In this document: positions 7,691 through 16,936 of the stretch, piece by piece
How positions within the stretch are numbered: position 1 is the first letter of the stretch
Layout of the letters: the number at the start of each line of letters is the position of its first letter
Source of the DNA: Clostridiales bacterium UBA1779
GTDB lineage: Bacteria > Bacillota > Clostridia > Oscillospirales > CAG-272
DNA length: 28,142 nucleotides
Assembly: GCA_002314565.1 (NCBI GenBank)
Contig: DCGL01000007.1
Coordinates: 50,510 to 78,651 of the forward strand
Reading direction: 5' to 3'
Program-made: the position numbers and the translations under genes
The notes under the pieces: generated by a model
Databases searched by the model: none
What the model saw: only the letters and a program-made list of their open reading frames with translations
Told to the model about the DNA's origin: nothing

Positions 7691-8500
7691 TCAGGTTTTG
7701 TTTCTTCTGTGAGCAGCCTCGCAAAGAATTACGGCAGCTGCCGCCGATACGTTCATTGAGTTGACTCTTCCGTGAAGAGGAATTGATATTGCATAATCGC
7801 ATTTTTCCCTGACAAGCCGCGATACCCCTTCGCCCTCGCTTCCGAGAACGAATGCTGCCGGACGGTCAAGGTCGGTCGCATAAATATCGTCACCGTCGGC
7901 CTCTGCTGCGTAAACCCAGATTCCGAGCTCCTTCAGCTTATCTATCTCAACCGAAAGGTTGACAACCTTTGCAATTGCCATATGCTCGATGGCCCCTGCC
8001 GAAGCCTTGGCGGCTGTAGCAGTAAGACCTGCCGCACGTCTCTTCGGAATAATGACGCCGTGAGCCCCGGCACATTCGGCGCTTCTGATAATCGCACCGA
8101 GATTGTAGGGGTCCTCAATTCCGTCAAGTATGACGATAAAGGGCATCTCGTTTCTGTCCTTTGCTATCTGAAGAATGTCCTCGACAGAGCAATAATCCTT
8201 CTCTGCCGCCATGGCAATTACTCCCTGATGCACCCCACCGCAGCTCAGTTGGTCAAGCTTTTCTTTTTCGACGTTGATAATGGGAATTCCCCGCTCTGAT
8301 GCCTCACCGATGATGACGTTGATTGAGCCCTCTTTGTCACCGCGTCTTACAAGAATTTTATCTATCGACCTGCCGGATTTGAGCAGCTCTCTGACTTCAT
8401 TTCTGCCGAATACGATTCCTTCGGGAACCTCAGTCTTTTCCCTGTCCCGGTCTCTCACAATCGGCTTTCTGAAGTTTTTATTTTTATTGTTATTCTCCAT
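7691..8500 (-). CDS. rlmB: 23S rRNA 2'-O-ribose methyltransferase, RlmB/TrmH type
   Basis: The 269-residue protein has a basic N-terminal tail (about 1-25), then the L30e-like substrate-binding domain starting PEGIVFGRNEVRELL, then the SPOUT catalytic domain. All three SPOUT motifs are present: DGIEDPYNLGAIIRS (126-140), FVLGSEGEGVSRL (217-229) and PLHGRVNSMNVSAAAAV (241-257). These form the trefoil knot that binds S-adenosylmethionine. Family members methylate G2251 of 23S rRNA. The ATG at 8500 is chosen over a TTG two codons upstream because AAGGA lies 9 bases ahead. A promoter is visible at 8561-8533. The gene is followed after 23 bases by the P-type-ATPase-like gene. Other TrmH-family targets cannot be excluded by sequence alone. 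Confidence 0.93.
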   Translation of the reverse strand: MENNNKNKNFRKPIVRDRDREKTEVPEGIVFGRNEVRELLKSGRSIDKILVRRGDKEGSINVIIGEASERGIPIINVEKEKLDQLSCGGVHQGVIAMAAEKDYCSVEDILQIAKDRNEMPFIVILDGIEDPYNLGAIIRSAECAGAHGVIIPKRRAAGLTATAAKASAGAIEHMAIAKVVNLSVEIDKLKELGIWVYAAEADGDDIYATDLDRPAAFVLGSEGEGVSRLVREKCDYAISIPLHGRVNSMNVSAAAAVILCEAAHRRNKT

Positions 8501-8532
8501 AAACAATTTTCCTTATATAAATATTCCATTAT

Positions 8533-8561
8533 ATTATATCATAAATGGTTAACGAATACAA
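8533..8561 (-). promoter_or_regulatory. Extended -10 promoter for rlmB
   Basis: The -10 box TATAAT (8538-8533) is preceded by TGA, giving the TGnTATAAT extended form. A weaker -35 TTGTAT (8561-8556) stands 17 bases upstream. About 30 bases separate the -10 from the ATG at 8500. Confidence 0.75.
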
Positions 8562-8659
8562 GAATTCTGTTTGTTTTTTTCACTTATGATTTTGCACTTG
8601 CAGAGCAAGCCGCAGAACCGTCCCCCGGCTTTCTTTGCTTCACTGCCTCAATTACAACA

Positions 8660-8690
8660 CAAAAGCCGCCCGCAAAGCGGACGGCTTTTG
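8660..8690 (-). terminator. Terminator ending the seven-gene transport operon
   Basis: CAAAAGCCG-CCGC (8690-8677) pairs with the opposite arm (8673-8660) over a TTT loop, a 14-bp stem with one mismatch. The TTTT lies inside the stem and the tail is only moderately T-rich. It is 14 bases past the last permease stop codon and may also work on the other strand. Confidence 0.75.
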
Positions 8691-8704
8691 TATATCGCAT
8701 AAGA

Positions 8705-9841
8705 TTAATCGGCGGTAAGACCGGATCTTTCAATACCCTGTACAAGATATCTCTGAAGGAAGACATACATGATAACCAGGGGGAAGATAATCATCAGACC
8801 GCAGGTGTTTCTGATTGCTGAGTAGTAAAGTGAAGCGCCGGCATAAGTGGTTTCCAGGGATTCCGGAATTGCTACGACGTCGGGCATCAGCAGGGTCTTG
8901 TTGGTTGTGAAGAACAGTGTGGTGTAGAAGTCATCTGTCCACTGCCATGAGAATGCAAACAGGAATACCGTAATCATCATCGGAACCGACAGAGGAAGAA
9001 TAATCTGCAGGAAGGTTCTGAATGTACCGGAACCGTCCATATATGCGGATTCTTCAAGTTCATCGGGAACTCCGCGATAGAACTGGCGCAGCATGAAGAT
9101 GTACAGACCGTTCTTGAATGCAATACCGGTGAGTGACAGGATAATAAGTGGCCAGTAGGAGTTGTTCAGATTGATTGCACCGTCATTGATGATTCCCTTG
9201 AGAATAGTACTCATATCACTGGTTGCTTCAGCGGGGAAAATGTTAATCTTTGACAGGATATTGTTGATGGCTTCAATGTTTCCGACAGTTGCATGACCGG
9301 ACAGCAAGCCCGTAATTCCGAATATATCAAAGAATCGGAATTTCATAAACATCGACAGCTGCAAAGTCTGGTGAGGTACTACCATGGTAAGTATAACGGC
9401 TGCAAATACGTACTTTGCGCCCTTGAACTTGAACTTGGCAAGACCGTAAGCGATAACCGAGCAGATAAACGTCTGAATCAGAGCAGTGGAAACTGACAGC
9501 AGAAGTGTGTTTCCGAAAGCAGTGAAATAGCTGTTTTCGATGATGATGAACTTGTATATATCCAGAGAGAAGTTCTTCGGTATAAGCATAACCGTTACGT
9601 CAACGAAGTCATCCTTTCCCATAAAAGAACCGGAAATCTTTGAATAGAAGGGGAACAGAACGATATAAGCAATACCAATCAGCAGGCAGAGTCTGAAAAT
9701 ATACCAGATAACGTCGCCGAGGAATGCCATATTAATGAATTTTGCTTTTAAACGTTCCTTAAGAGGAGTGCGTTCAAATTCAACTCTGATCTTGTTTTTG
9801 CTCTCTTTTGTAATCTTGGGAGCTGTAGGCTGAGCATTCAT
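8705..9841 (-). CDS. Carbohydrate-type ABC transporter permease, MalG-like (second pair)
   Basis: The 378-residue protein has six predicted membrane helices. The EAA-type coupling loop EESAYMDGSGTFRTFLQ is at about 263-279, with ILPLSVP after it; this loop docks the ATPase on the cytoplasmic face. It is about 90 residues longer than the first MalG-like protein of the operon. About 45 extra residues (roughly 178-226, IEAINNILSKINIFPAEATS and onward) lie between helices 3 and 4, in a predicted extracellular loop. About 40 basic residues precede helix 1. The ATG at 9841 has AGGAGG upstream. It is the last gene of the operon and pairs with the 9861-10850 permease. Substrate unknown; no ATPase gene is present nearby. 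Confidence 0.9.
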   Translation of the reverse strand: MNAQPTAPKITKESKNKIRVEFERTPLKERLKAKFINMAFLGDVIWYIFRLCLLIGIAYIVLFPFYSKISGSFMGKDDFVDVTVMLIPKNFSLDIYKFIIIENSYFTAFGNTLLLSVSTALIQTFICSVIAYGLAKFKFKGAKYVFAAVILTMVVPHQTLQLSMFMKFRFFDIFGITGLLSGHATVGNIEAINNILSKINIFPAEATSDMSTILKGIINDGAINLNNSYWPLIILSLTGIAFKNGLYIFMLRQFYRGVPDELEESAYMDGSGTFRTFLQIILPLSVPMMITVFLFAFSWQWTDDFYTTLFFTTNKTLLMPDVVAIPESLETTYAGASLYYSAIRNTCGLMIIFPLVIMYVFLQRYLVQGIERSGLTAD

Positions 9842-9860
9842 CTAATCTGTCCTCCTTTCA

Positions 9861-10850
9861 TCAGTCTTTCCTCTGATAGAACACGTAAGCTGAGAAGATA
9901 GCGGCAACGGCGGCGATAATCAGAATGACTATCAGGAAGTACATCCATGACATGGCTGAGGAAATTTCCTGACCGTTTGCCTGTGTGTACTTGTTGGCGA
10001 TGAACTTCATAACCGAGTTCGAATCAGTTGTAAATGAGTCGATAACCGTGTAGATGGCGTTTACAAGAATCATAGGGCTTATCATCGGGAAGGTAATCTT
10101 CCAGAATGTTTCCCACTTTGTAGCACCGTCTATCTGGCAGGATTCATAAATAGCGGGTGAGATTGACTGAAGACCTGCAAGGAATATCAGCATCTGAACA
10201 CCGGAGCGGTTTACGATATCGTAAATGTTGTTGATGGCTGTTGTTACGTAAGTAACAAGCTCAGTACCGACTGACATATTCGCGAACAGTCGTTCAATAT
10301 CAATCGCGCTTACGATTTCGGTAGCCGTCGATTGACCTGAACCGTCGGCGATACCGTCTGATTCAGACATCATATCCTCGATAATGTTCTGGGCATCAAT
10401 GGATTCCATAATACCTGTTGAAAGAATAACGGGGATAAAGAAGATCGCTCTGAATATTGCACGTCCGGCCATCTTCTCGTTCAGCATAACTGCCATAAAC
10501 AGTGAGAAGAGCAGGATTGCAGGTACGTCGAATGCCAGTTCCTTAAGACCTGTAATCAGGGTCTTTACAAAGTTCGGGTCAACGAACAGAGCTTCGTTGT
10601 AGTTCTGCCATCCAACAAAGGTTGTCTGGAAGCCTTCGCCCGAGACAATCTTGATTGTGCAGAATGAATACTTGATTGAGTCGAAAATAATCGGAAGGTA
10701 TACGGCTATGAAACCGATTACAAAGGGAAGTACGAAAAACCATCCGGCGCGTGCTTTCTTTCTGTCAAGGGAAGCAATCTTTCTCTTCTTCTTTTTGACA
10801 GGTGTCTTGGAAGCCAGCGCAGTCTGATTCAACTGCAGATTATTTGTCAT
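9861..10850 (-). CDS. Carbohydrate-type ABC transporter permease, MalF-like (second pair)
   Basis: The 329-residue protein starts with a basic cytoplasmic tail (KKKKRKIASLDRKK) and has about six membrane helices. The EAA loop YESCQIDGATKWETFWK is at about 235-251, followed by ITFPMISP. A hydrophilic, acidic segment (about 150-212, with MMSESDGIADGSGQS) is inserted between helices in a predicted extracellular loop, where family members usually have only a short turn. The ATG at 10850 has GGAGGT upstream. It is 12 bases from the giant DUF5696-like gene and 19 from its MalG-like partner. The insertion suggests contact with an external partner other than a standard binding protein, but that is inference. 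Confidence 0.9.
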   Translation of the reverse strand: MTNNLQLNQTALASKTPVKKKKRKIASLDRKKARAGWFFVLPFVIGFIAVYLPIIFDSIKYSFCTIKIVSGEGFQTTFVGWQNYNEALFVDPNFVKTLITGLKELAFDVPAILLFSLFMAVMLNEKMAGRAIFRAIFFIPVILSTGIMESIDAQNIIEDMMSESDGIADGSGQSTATEIVSAIDIERLFANMSVGTELVTYVTTAINNIYDIVNRSGVQMLIFLAGLQSISPAIYESCQIDGATKWETFWKITFPMISPMILVNAIYTVIDSFTTDSNSVMKFIANKYTQANGQEISSAMSWMYFLIVILIIAAVAAIFSAYVFYQRKD

Positions 10851-10862
10851 TTCGGCACCTCC

Positions 10863-13800
10863 TTATTCGGCATCCAGGGCTGCCGTAAAGACAGCGCTGG
10901 ATCCGTCGACTTCTACTCTTATTCCGCCGTATGCAGGAATGGTGTAATCCTTTTCTGCATATGTAACGGTAACGGCAAAGTAGTTATAGTTGAGTATGAA
11001 GTATACACCGCTTTCATATCCGACCTTGACAATGTTTCCGCTGTCATCGGTATACTTGGTATATACGTATGCGTCTTCGTCCTCGGTCTTCTCTTCCTTT
11101 TCCTCTTCTTCGACAACTGCGGCATAAGGATCGGTAATTACAAGATCGGTGGCGTAAATCTTTGAAGCAACTTCAATTGCTTCATTTGAAGCGGCAACGG
11201 CCTTATTGGAAAGCTCATGAATCTTTGATTCAAGTTCCTTTACGGCTGCATTGGAAGCCTTGAGTTCTTTTCTCAGCGTTTCATCGTACTCTTTGTTTTC
11301 GCCCATAAGTTCAAGAGCAAGATTTGAATCGGCAAGATTGGTTCTGGCTCTCGTCACGTAGTTGGCGATTCTGTCCATAACGTTCTTGACCTTCGTAATC
11401 TGAGTCTTGATGTTTCTGATGGCAGCTGTCAGATTGCTCTGTGAAGAACCGGCAGCGGCATTGGCAAGAACGAAGGTTTCAGTGGCCTTTGTTGAGATTT
11501 CACTTGCGTCTGTGTAATTGTCAGAAATCTTTGCAAAGGTTTCGTTTGCCTTGTCATAATCAGCCTTAAGTGAGCTTACGTTTACATTTGCCTGAGCTGT
11601 AAGAACGGTGAGCTTGTTGGAAGCAAGAGTGTTGCATGTTGTGAAGTAGTTGTTAACAGCAGTATACAGAGCTGAGTTGAAGGATCTGAGTGTGGCAGCC
11701 TGAGTGCTCCATGCCGTGTTGGCTGTATTGTATTCTGCATTTGCTGCAAGATACTTCGTATTTGCAGCCTTGGCTTCTGCGTCTGTAATAGCAGCGATTG
11801 TGGCTTCATTCGATGCCTTGACATTGTTGGCAAATGACTGGGTGTAAGTCTTCAGAGCTGACTCAGCTGCGGTCTGTTTTTCAAGAGCAGCCTTGTAATT
11901 CTTATCTTCTTTGATAAGAGTTGAGTAAACATCGACGTTCTTCAGAGTTGAGGGAACTGTCTTCTCGCCTGTGAAGTACATATACATTGCTTCAGCATCT
12001 GTAAAGGCTGTCTTGGCGGCAGCGTATTTTCCTCCGACCGTGGTCAGAGGCTCATCAGACTTCTTTGAAGCAGTAGCCTGAGCTTCGAGGTCGTTCTGGA
12101 ACGTTCTGATGCAAGTCGTTACTTCAGTGTTGGCAGTATTGAGAGTTCTCAGTGCAATCTTGTAAACATCGCTTTCCTTTACGGCTGCTGTATAAGCATC
12201 AACGTAGGAATTCAGTTCAGCATCAGCCTTGCCCTTGGCTTCAACCTTTGACTTCAGAGTTTTTACAGCTGAATCTGTGAGCTGTCCGAGTTCTGTATCC
12301 TTTACAGCTGCAAGAACCGTCTTGGCGGCAGCTTCGTATTCGGAATCAGCCTTATCGGCTGCAGCCTTGAGTGTCTTGTACTCAGATTCTGATTCATATC
12401 CGAGCAGGAGCTTATCAACTGCAGCCTGTGCTTCATCAAGTGCAAGCTTGGCTTCCTGATAATCTTCCGTTTCGGTGTATGCAAGAGTGTACTTTTCATA
12501 CTCTGCCTTGGCTTCTTCATAATCTTTCAGCAGCTTCTGGTAAGTTTCGTTCTTTTCCATATTGGCCTTGAGATCATCAAGAATTGCGTTGGCATTGGCC
12601 GTGGCGGTATCAACTGCTCCCTTAAGTTCTTTATACTTTGCAGTATTCAGATAAGAGTACTCGAGTTCGTTCTTTTCTTCGGTCTTCTGAACTCTTGTTT
12701 CTCCGATTTTTACAAGTTCCTCATAAGCAACAACTACGGGGAGCTGTGCCTTGATGGATTCCTTATAGCTTTCAAGTGCCTTTTCGGCATTCTCAAGCTG
12801 TGAAACGGCAACGGTGTATTCGTTTTTAGACTTATAAGACTTGGTATAGTTATTTGCATAAGCCTGCAGCTTTTCGTCAGCTGCGGCAAATGCGGCTCTT
12901 GCCTTTCCGCTTGTTGTCAGCAGTCCGTCAACGACGTTCTGTGCTTCAACAACGGCCTTGCGATAAGCAGTTACCTTGTTGGTAACGTCTTCGAGTTCTG
13001 CAAGTTCCTTCTCGCAGGAAGCCTTGAGTTCAACAATAAGCTTGTATTCATTGTTGGTTTCATTGAAGTTTACAAGTTCCTTATCGCAGTTTCCTATTGC
13101 GTTTGTAAGAGCGGTTACACGATCTTTAAGAGCTTCTTCAGCGGCTTCCACTGCCTTAACGGCATTCACGTATGCCTTTGCCTTCTGCATTTCGGCATCT
13201 GTGGCAGAAACTTTTCCGCTTGCGATGTCGTTGTACTTTTCAACCGTCTTTGCGTCGGCTTCCTGAGCCTTCGTATAGGCGGCTTCGGCTTCAGCTCTTA
13301 CTGTATAGAGCTGAGCATATTCAGCTGTCTGTGAGTATCCGATGGCGAGAGCATCAATGGCTGACTGAGCAGCTGTTACGGCATCATTCAGTGACTGAAG
13401 CTTCTCAGCTACTTCCATAGTGCCTGCAACCTTTTCTACAGCTGCCTTAGCATCGGCTTTTGAAGCTTCATCAGCAGCCTTGTATGCGGCATACTTCGTA
13501 AGGATTTCGGTAAAGGCATCGGCAATTGCGGAAGACAGAGCAGTATCAACGGCGTCTTTTCTTACAGCCAGCGTATCTTCGGTCTTTGCAATTGTTGCAT
13601 TGGCCTTTGTAAGTGTTTCAAGAAGAGTTGAATATGTTCCGAGCTTTCCTGTCGTCATAACAGAATTGAAAGGATCATAAACTTCTTTCCAGACTGCAAG
13701 GGCTGCTTCTCTGTAATTCTTTTCTGTAAGAGCTTTCTCTTTTTCTTCGTCGTTCTTTGTCTTTTCGTCAGTCAGAGCTATTACTCTGTCAACAAGAGTC

Positions 13801-16800
13801 TGCATACCGACGGTAACGGTAATTCTGCCGCTCTCGTCCATTTCGACGTAACCCTTATCAAGAGCAAGAGCCTGTGTATAGTAGTCATTTACCCATTCAA
13901 GAGCAGTCTCTGTAGCAGACTGAGCTGTTACACGGCCATTGAGCAGGCTTGTGATTCTTGCCTTCTCTTCTGCTGTCTTGGCAGCTTCGAGTTCAGCGGC
14001 AAGCTTGTCTGCAATTTCCTTTTCATCGGCGATGATTTCATCAGCATCGGGAACACGTTCACCGATGAGAAATTCGTGTGAAGTGATGAGGGTTGTCTGC
14101 AGATCCTTGGTAAGATCGTTTACCAGGTTGTAATATCTGATTACGTCATCCTTGAGAATGTCATATCTTACTGAGTAGTACTCACTGAGAACCTTGCTTT
14201 TCTTCAGGACTGCATAATTCTGATAGCAGAGAATGAAGTATACGCCGGCACCGTTTTCGATGGCCTTAAGCAGGCTGTAACCGATGTTTCCTTCCATATT
14301 CAGAGCAGAACCTGAGAACTGCTTGCTGCCGTGAAGGACGACACCGATGAAAGGAACGGCTGCGCTGGACTTCATATAACGGCTTGAGTCAAGCGGTACG
14401 TTCAGAATGTAATCTACGTACTTCCATGTGTAAGCATTTCCGTTTTCAGTCATAACGTCATCAAAGCTCCGACTGATGGCATCGAGGGCCTTGATTGTTG
14501 ACTTCTTGGAATCCTCGCGGTTATAAGGTTCATCCTCATCAAAGTCTGAGTTCAGAGCCGAACCGAGGCTGGCGACTGAAATGGTTGAAGTATTGCCTTC
14601 GTAATATTTCAGCAGATTTTCCGTGAGCTTCTCATAGAAATGTGCATAATATGCTGCAGATACAGCCAGTTCGTATCTACCGATCATCGTCTGTCTGGTA
14701 GCACTGTAGTATCTTCTTGACATATAGGTATTGTTGATTGACTTTACAACGTGCTTCTTAAGCGTAAGTCCGTCAAACAGTGTGTTCTGTCCCGCTCTTA
14801 CGTATGCGAAGTCGAAGTCGGGGAATACCTGGAATCCCTTTTCGTCTGCATAGTCGACAAGAGCTTCAAATCCCTTGCTTCCGCCGAGATTCTTTTCCCA
14901 CTTAAGGTTATATGCAGCTGAGGAGAACAGACCTCCGTTTGCATAGCCTGTGAGTTTGAACTTGATGTTCTTGAGTCCTTCGGCTGAAAGTTCGTCATAC
15001 ATTGTCTTTACGTTCTCGAAAGAAGTAAGAGGAGTCATGACGTTTACGGGAATCGAAAGTATCTTTTCGAGAGTTTCTGTTCCGCCGAACGTTTCGATGT
15101 AGACGGGGATATCCTCTTCTACGTCATTTTCCGTCAGAGCGGAAAGCTCGCCTGTAGCGTACAGATAATCTCTGTATGCTTCGGCCATTCCCATCCAGGA
15201 TGCTTCATAGTATTCATCGATTTTATTCTCTTCGGCGAGCTTTTCGTCGGTGAGCATAATGTATCTGATCTTGTAATTACCTACGTACTTTCTGGAGGAT
15301 ACAACTGTCCATGTGGCATTGGCACCGACGGAGATTGCATTCTTCAGATTGTAAGAGTCCTTAGGTCTCGGATAGAAGAGCATATTGATGGAGTTGTACT
15401 TTGAAAGTGCACCTTCATGATACGTTGAAAGTTCGGCAAGAGCGTCACCTTCTTCAATGATGGCTACGAAACCGCGGTCTTCAGTGTAGGTATAGGGTAC
15501 TTCAACCTCTTCATACTCGGCTTCGGCGATTATTTCACCCGTTTGGGGATCCTTAACCTCTTCGGAAACGAGCTGCTTTTCGGTTGCCGTACGTGTGTCG
15601 TGATAATTTGATACAATACCGAATACGGGGTATCTTACAACTTCCGTATGAGAACCGGTAATGGTATTGTAAGCATAGTCAAAGCCGTAAACCTTGGCAT
15701 TGATAGTCGTTGTAGACGTTCCGGCAAGTTCTTCGTGACGGAAGATTGTACCTGAACCGTCGGGGAAGAAGTTGTAACCGGTGAATGTCTCTGTTGTATC
15801 GCCGAGCAGGTAATTTGAGCCGGTTCCCATATAAGGAAGAACGCTGAGATAAGTCAGCTTATACAGAGATTCATTGAAACGAAGACCGTTGGCAGGAAGT
15901 CTTACGCTCATACCCCAGTCATCCAGGGTATATTCAAGAGAAAGCTTGAACAGAGCGGGATTCTTGTCGTTTGATTCATAGTTTGTTGCAGCATGGTCGA
16001 TTTCCAGCTGTTCAAAGGTGTATGAAGCGCAGTAGGTCTTGATGTAGTTCTCGATTTTGATGGTTTCGGTCTGGGTTGCGTCTGTAGCAAAGACGTATAC
16101 GTTTGCTGTTTTACAGATAGGATATGCAGCATACAGAGAAATCTTTTCTCTTTCTGTCGTGCAGGTATCCTTTGATTTGTACTGATAGTAAGCAAGAAGC
16201 TGCATAAAGTTGAACCACAGAGAGTTTCCGGAATCAATGGATGCATAGCTTCTCTTGGATACAGCCTGATAATCTCGCCATTCAAGCTCGGGAAGTCCGG
16301 CTTCCTTGGAAATTTCGTTTACTTCTTTGGCAAATACGTCAAGAATCTTTGTTTCAAAGGATTCCTTGAGAATTACTTTGGGAACGAGCATTCTTGATTC
16401 TTCACGTCCGATTGAGTATTCGACTCTGATACCGTTCTTGATGTTCTTGATTTTGATCTGTCCGCGCATTGCAGCTTCTTCGAAGCTGTACATCGTTTTA
16501 TCGGTACCGTTATCGTCATACTTGATCATGACCTGGGACATGATCTTTTTCTTGGTCGATGCTGAAGGACCTGTGCCTGACTTCTTGTACTCAGCTCCTA
16601 CGTCGTAGGGGTTTGAGAACAGAATCTGGCCGGACTTAAGATCCTTGGTTGCAACTTCACCGGTCAATTCGTCGACCCAGAGCTGGTAATCGCCCTTTTC
16701 ATAGTAGAGTACCATTGTGGCAAGCTTATCTTCGGGAGTTTTGAACTCGAGAGTCAGATACTGCTGTACCGTTTCCTCATAGTCGATGATATCGGTAACT

Positions 16801-16913
16801 TTCTTTTCAGAGTCTTTCTCATAGATGAGATCGACTGCATAGGCTCCGGCATCGACAGTCAGCATAGAAATCAGCAGGACCACAGACAGAGCAATTGTAA
16901 GTATTCTTTTCAT
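10863..16913 (-). CDS. Giant secreted DUF5696-like protein with long helical insertion
   Basis: 2016 residues. The signal peptide is 1-26, with cleavage likely after AYA. Residues about 27-600 are beta-rich (LTLEFKTPEDKLATMVLYYE near the start). A TIM-barrel-like stretch follows around 620-940, where TPLTSFENVKTMYDEL and GFQVFPDFDFAYV recall glycoside hydrolase barrels. Residues about 955-1935 are Ala/Lys/Glu-rich helix. A short acidic linker (EEEEKEEKTEDED) leads to a C-terminal beta tail with YTDDSGNIVKVGYESGVYF. The pieces on both sides of the helix read as one DUF5696-family protein split by an insertion. It has no visible anchor. The ATG at 16913 has GAAGGAGAT upstream. It lies between the YIP1 gene and the second permease pair. 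Glycan binding or hydrolysis is possible, but I identify no catalytic residues. Family assignment is from memory and moderate. Confidence 0.75.
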   Translation of the reverse strand: MKRILTIALSVVLLISMLTVDAGAYAVDLIYEKDSEKKVTDIIDYEETVQQYLTLEFKTPEDKLATMVLYYEKGDYQLWVDELTGEVATKDLKSGQILFSNPYDVGAEYKKSGTGPSASTKKKIMSQVMIKYDDNGTDKTMYSFEEAAMRGQIKIKNIKNGIRVEYSIGREESRMLVPKVILKESFETKILDVFAKEVNEISKEAGLPELEWRDYQAVSKRSYASIDSGNSLWFNFMQLLAYYQYKSKDTCTTEREKISLYAAYPICKTANVYVFATDATQTETIKIENYIKTYCASYTFEQLEIDHAATNYESNDKNPALFKLSLEYTLDDWGMSVRLPANGLRFNESLYKLTYLSVLPYMGTGSNYLLGDTTETFTGYNFFPDGSGTIFRHEELAGTSTTTINAKVYGFDYAYNTITGSHTEVVRYPVFGIVSNYHDTRTATEKQLVSEEVKDPQTGEIIAEAEYEEVEVPYTYTEDRGFVAIIEEGDALAELSTYHEGALSKYNSINMLFYPRPKDSYNLKNAISVGANATWTVVSSRKYVGNYKIRYIMLTDEKLAEENKIDEYYEASWMGMAEAYRDYLYATGELSALTENDVEEDIPVYIETFGGTETLEKILSIPVNVMTPLTSFENVKTMYDELSAEGLKNIKFKLTGYANGGLFSSAAYNLKWEKNLGGSKGFEALVDYADEKGFQVFPDFDFAYVRAGQNTLFDGLTLKKHVVKSINNTYMSRRYYSATRQTMIGRYELAVSAAYYAHFYEKLTENLLKYYEGNTSTISVASLGSALNSDFDEDEPYNREDSKKSTIKALDAISRSFDDVMTENGNAYTWKYVDYILNVPLDSSRYMKSSAAVPFIGVVLHGSKQFSGSALNMEGNIGYSLLKAIENGAGVYFILCYQNYAVLKKSKVLSEYYSVRYDILKDDVIRYYNLVNDLTKDLQTTLITSHEFLIGERVPDADEIIADEKEIADKLAAELEAAKTAEEKARITSLLNGRVTAQSATETALEWVNDYYTQALALDKGYVEMDESGRITVTVGMQTLVDRVIALTDEKTKNDEEKEKALTEKNYREAALAVWKEVYDPFNSVMTTGKLGTYSTLLETLTKANATIAKTEDTLAVRKDAVDTALSSAIADAFTEILTKYAAYKAADEASKADAKAAVEKVAGTMEVAEKLQSLNDAVTAAQSAIDALAIGYSQTAEYAQLYTVRAEAEAAYTKAQEADAKTVEKYNDIASGKVSATDAEMQKAKAYVNAVKAVEAAEEALKDRVTALTNAIGNCDKELVNFNETNNEYKLIVELKASCEKELAELEDVTNKVTAYRKAVVEAQNVVDGLLTTSGKARAAFAAADEKLQAYANNYTKSYKSKNEYTVAVSQLENAEKALESYKESIKAQLPVVVAYEELVKIGETRVQKTEEKNELEYSYLNTAKYKELKGAVDTATANANAILDDLKANMEKNETYQKLLKDYEEAKAEYEKYTLAYTETEDYQEAKLALDEAQAAVDKLLLGYESESEYKTLKAAADKADSEYEAAAKTVLAAVKDTELGQLTDSAVKTLKSKVEAKGKADAELNSYVDAYTAAVKESDVYKIALRTLNTANTEVTTCIRTFQNDLEAQATASKKSDEPLTTVGGKYAAAKTAFTDAEAMYMYFTGEKTVPSTLKNVDVYSTLIKEDKNYKAALEKQTAAESALKTYTQSFANNVKASNEATIAAITDAEAKAANTKYLAANAEYNTANTAWSTQAATLRSFNSALYTAVNNYFTTCNTLASNKLTVLTAQANVNVSSLKADYDKANETFAKISDNYTDASEISTKATETFVLANAAAGSSQSNLTAAIRNIKTQITKVKNVMDRIANYVTRARTNLADSNLALELMGENKEYDETLRKELKASNAAVKELESKIHELSNKAVAASNEAIEVASKIYATDLVITDPYAAVVEEEEKEEKTEDEDAYVYTKYTDDSGNIVKVGYESGVYFILNYNYFAVTVTYAEKDYTIPAYGGIRVEVDGSSAVFTAALDAE
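11109..14051 (-). other. Coiled-coil-like insertion, about 980 residues, with degenerate repeats
   Basis: This segment encodes residues of about 955-1935 of the DUF5696-like protein. It is rich in Ala, Glu, Lys and Thr with few Pro or aromatic residues other than Tyr. Between about 1190 and 1590 a loose motif recurs: Tyr, five to eight polar residues, Tyr, then a helix with Ala every three to four positions. Examples are GYSQTAEYAQL, SYLNTAKYKEL, AYTETEDYQEA, GYESESEYKTL and SYKSKNEYTVA. The spacing is irregular, so it is a degenerate repeat, not a fresh duplication. Confidence 0.7.
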
Positions 16914-16936
16914 TTTTTATCTCCTTCTGTGTCAGC

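Noticed and set aside
8584..8766. Minus-strand 60-codon frame past the transport operon
   Set aside because: It overlaps the last permease and the terminator hairpin and has no ribosome binding site.
10863..16913. Giant gene as a frameshifted or fused pair
   Set aside because: The frame is open throughout, with one signal peptide at the start and a family-like beta tail at the end; no internal stop or start with a ribosome binding site was seen.
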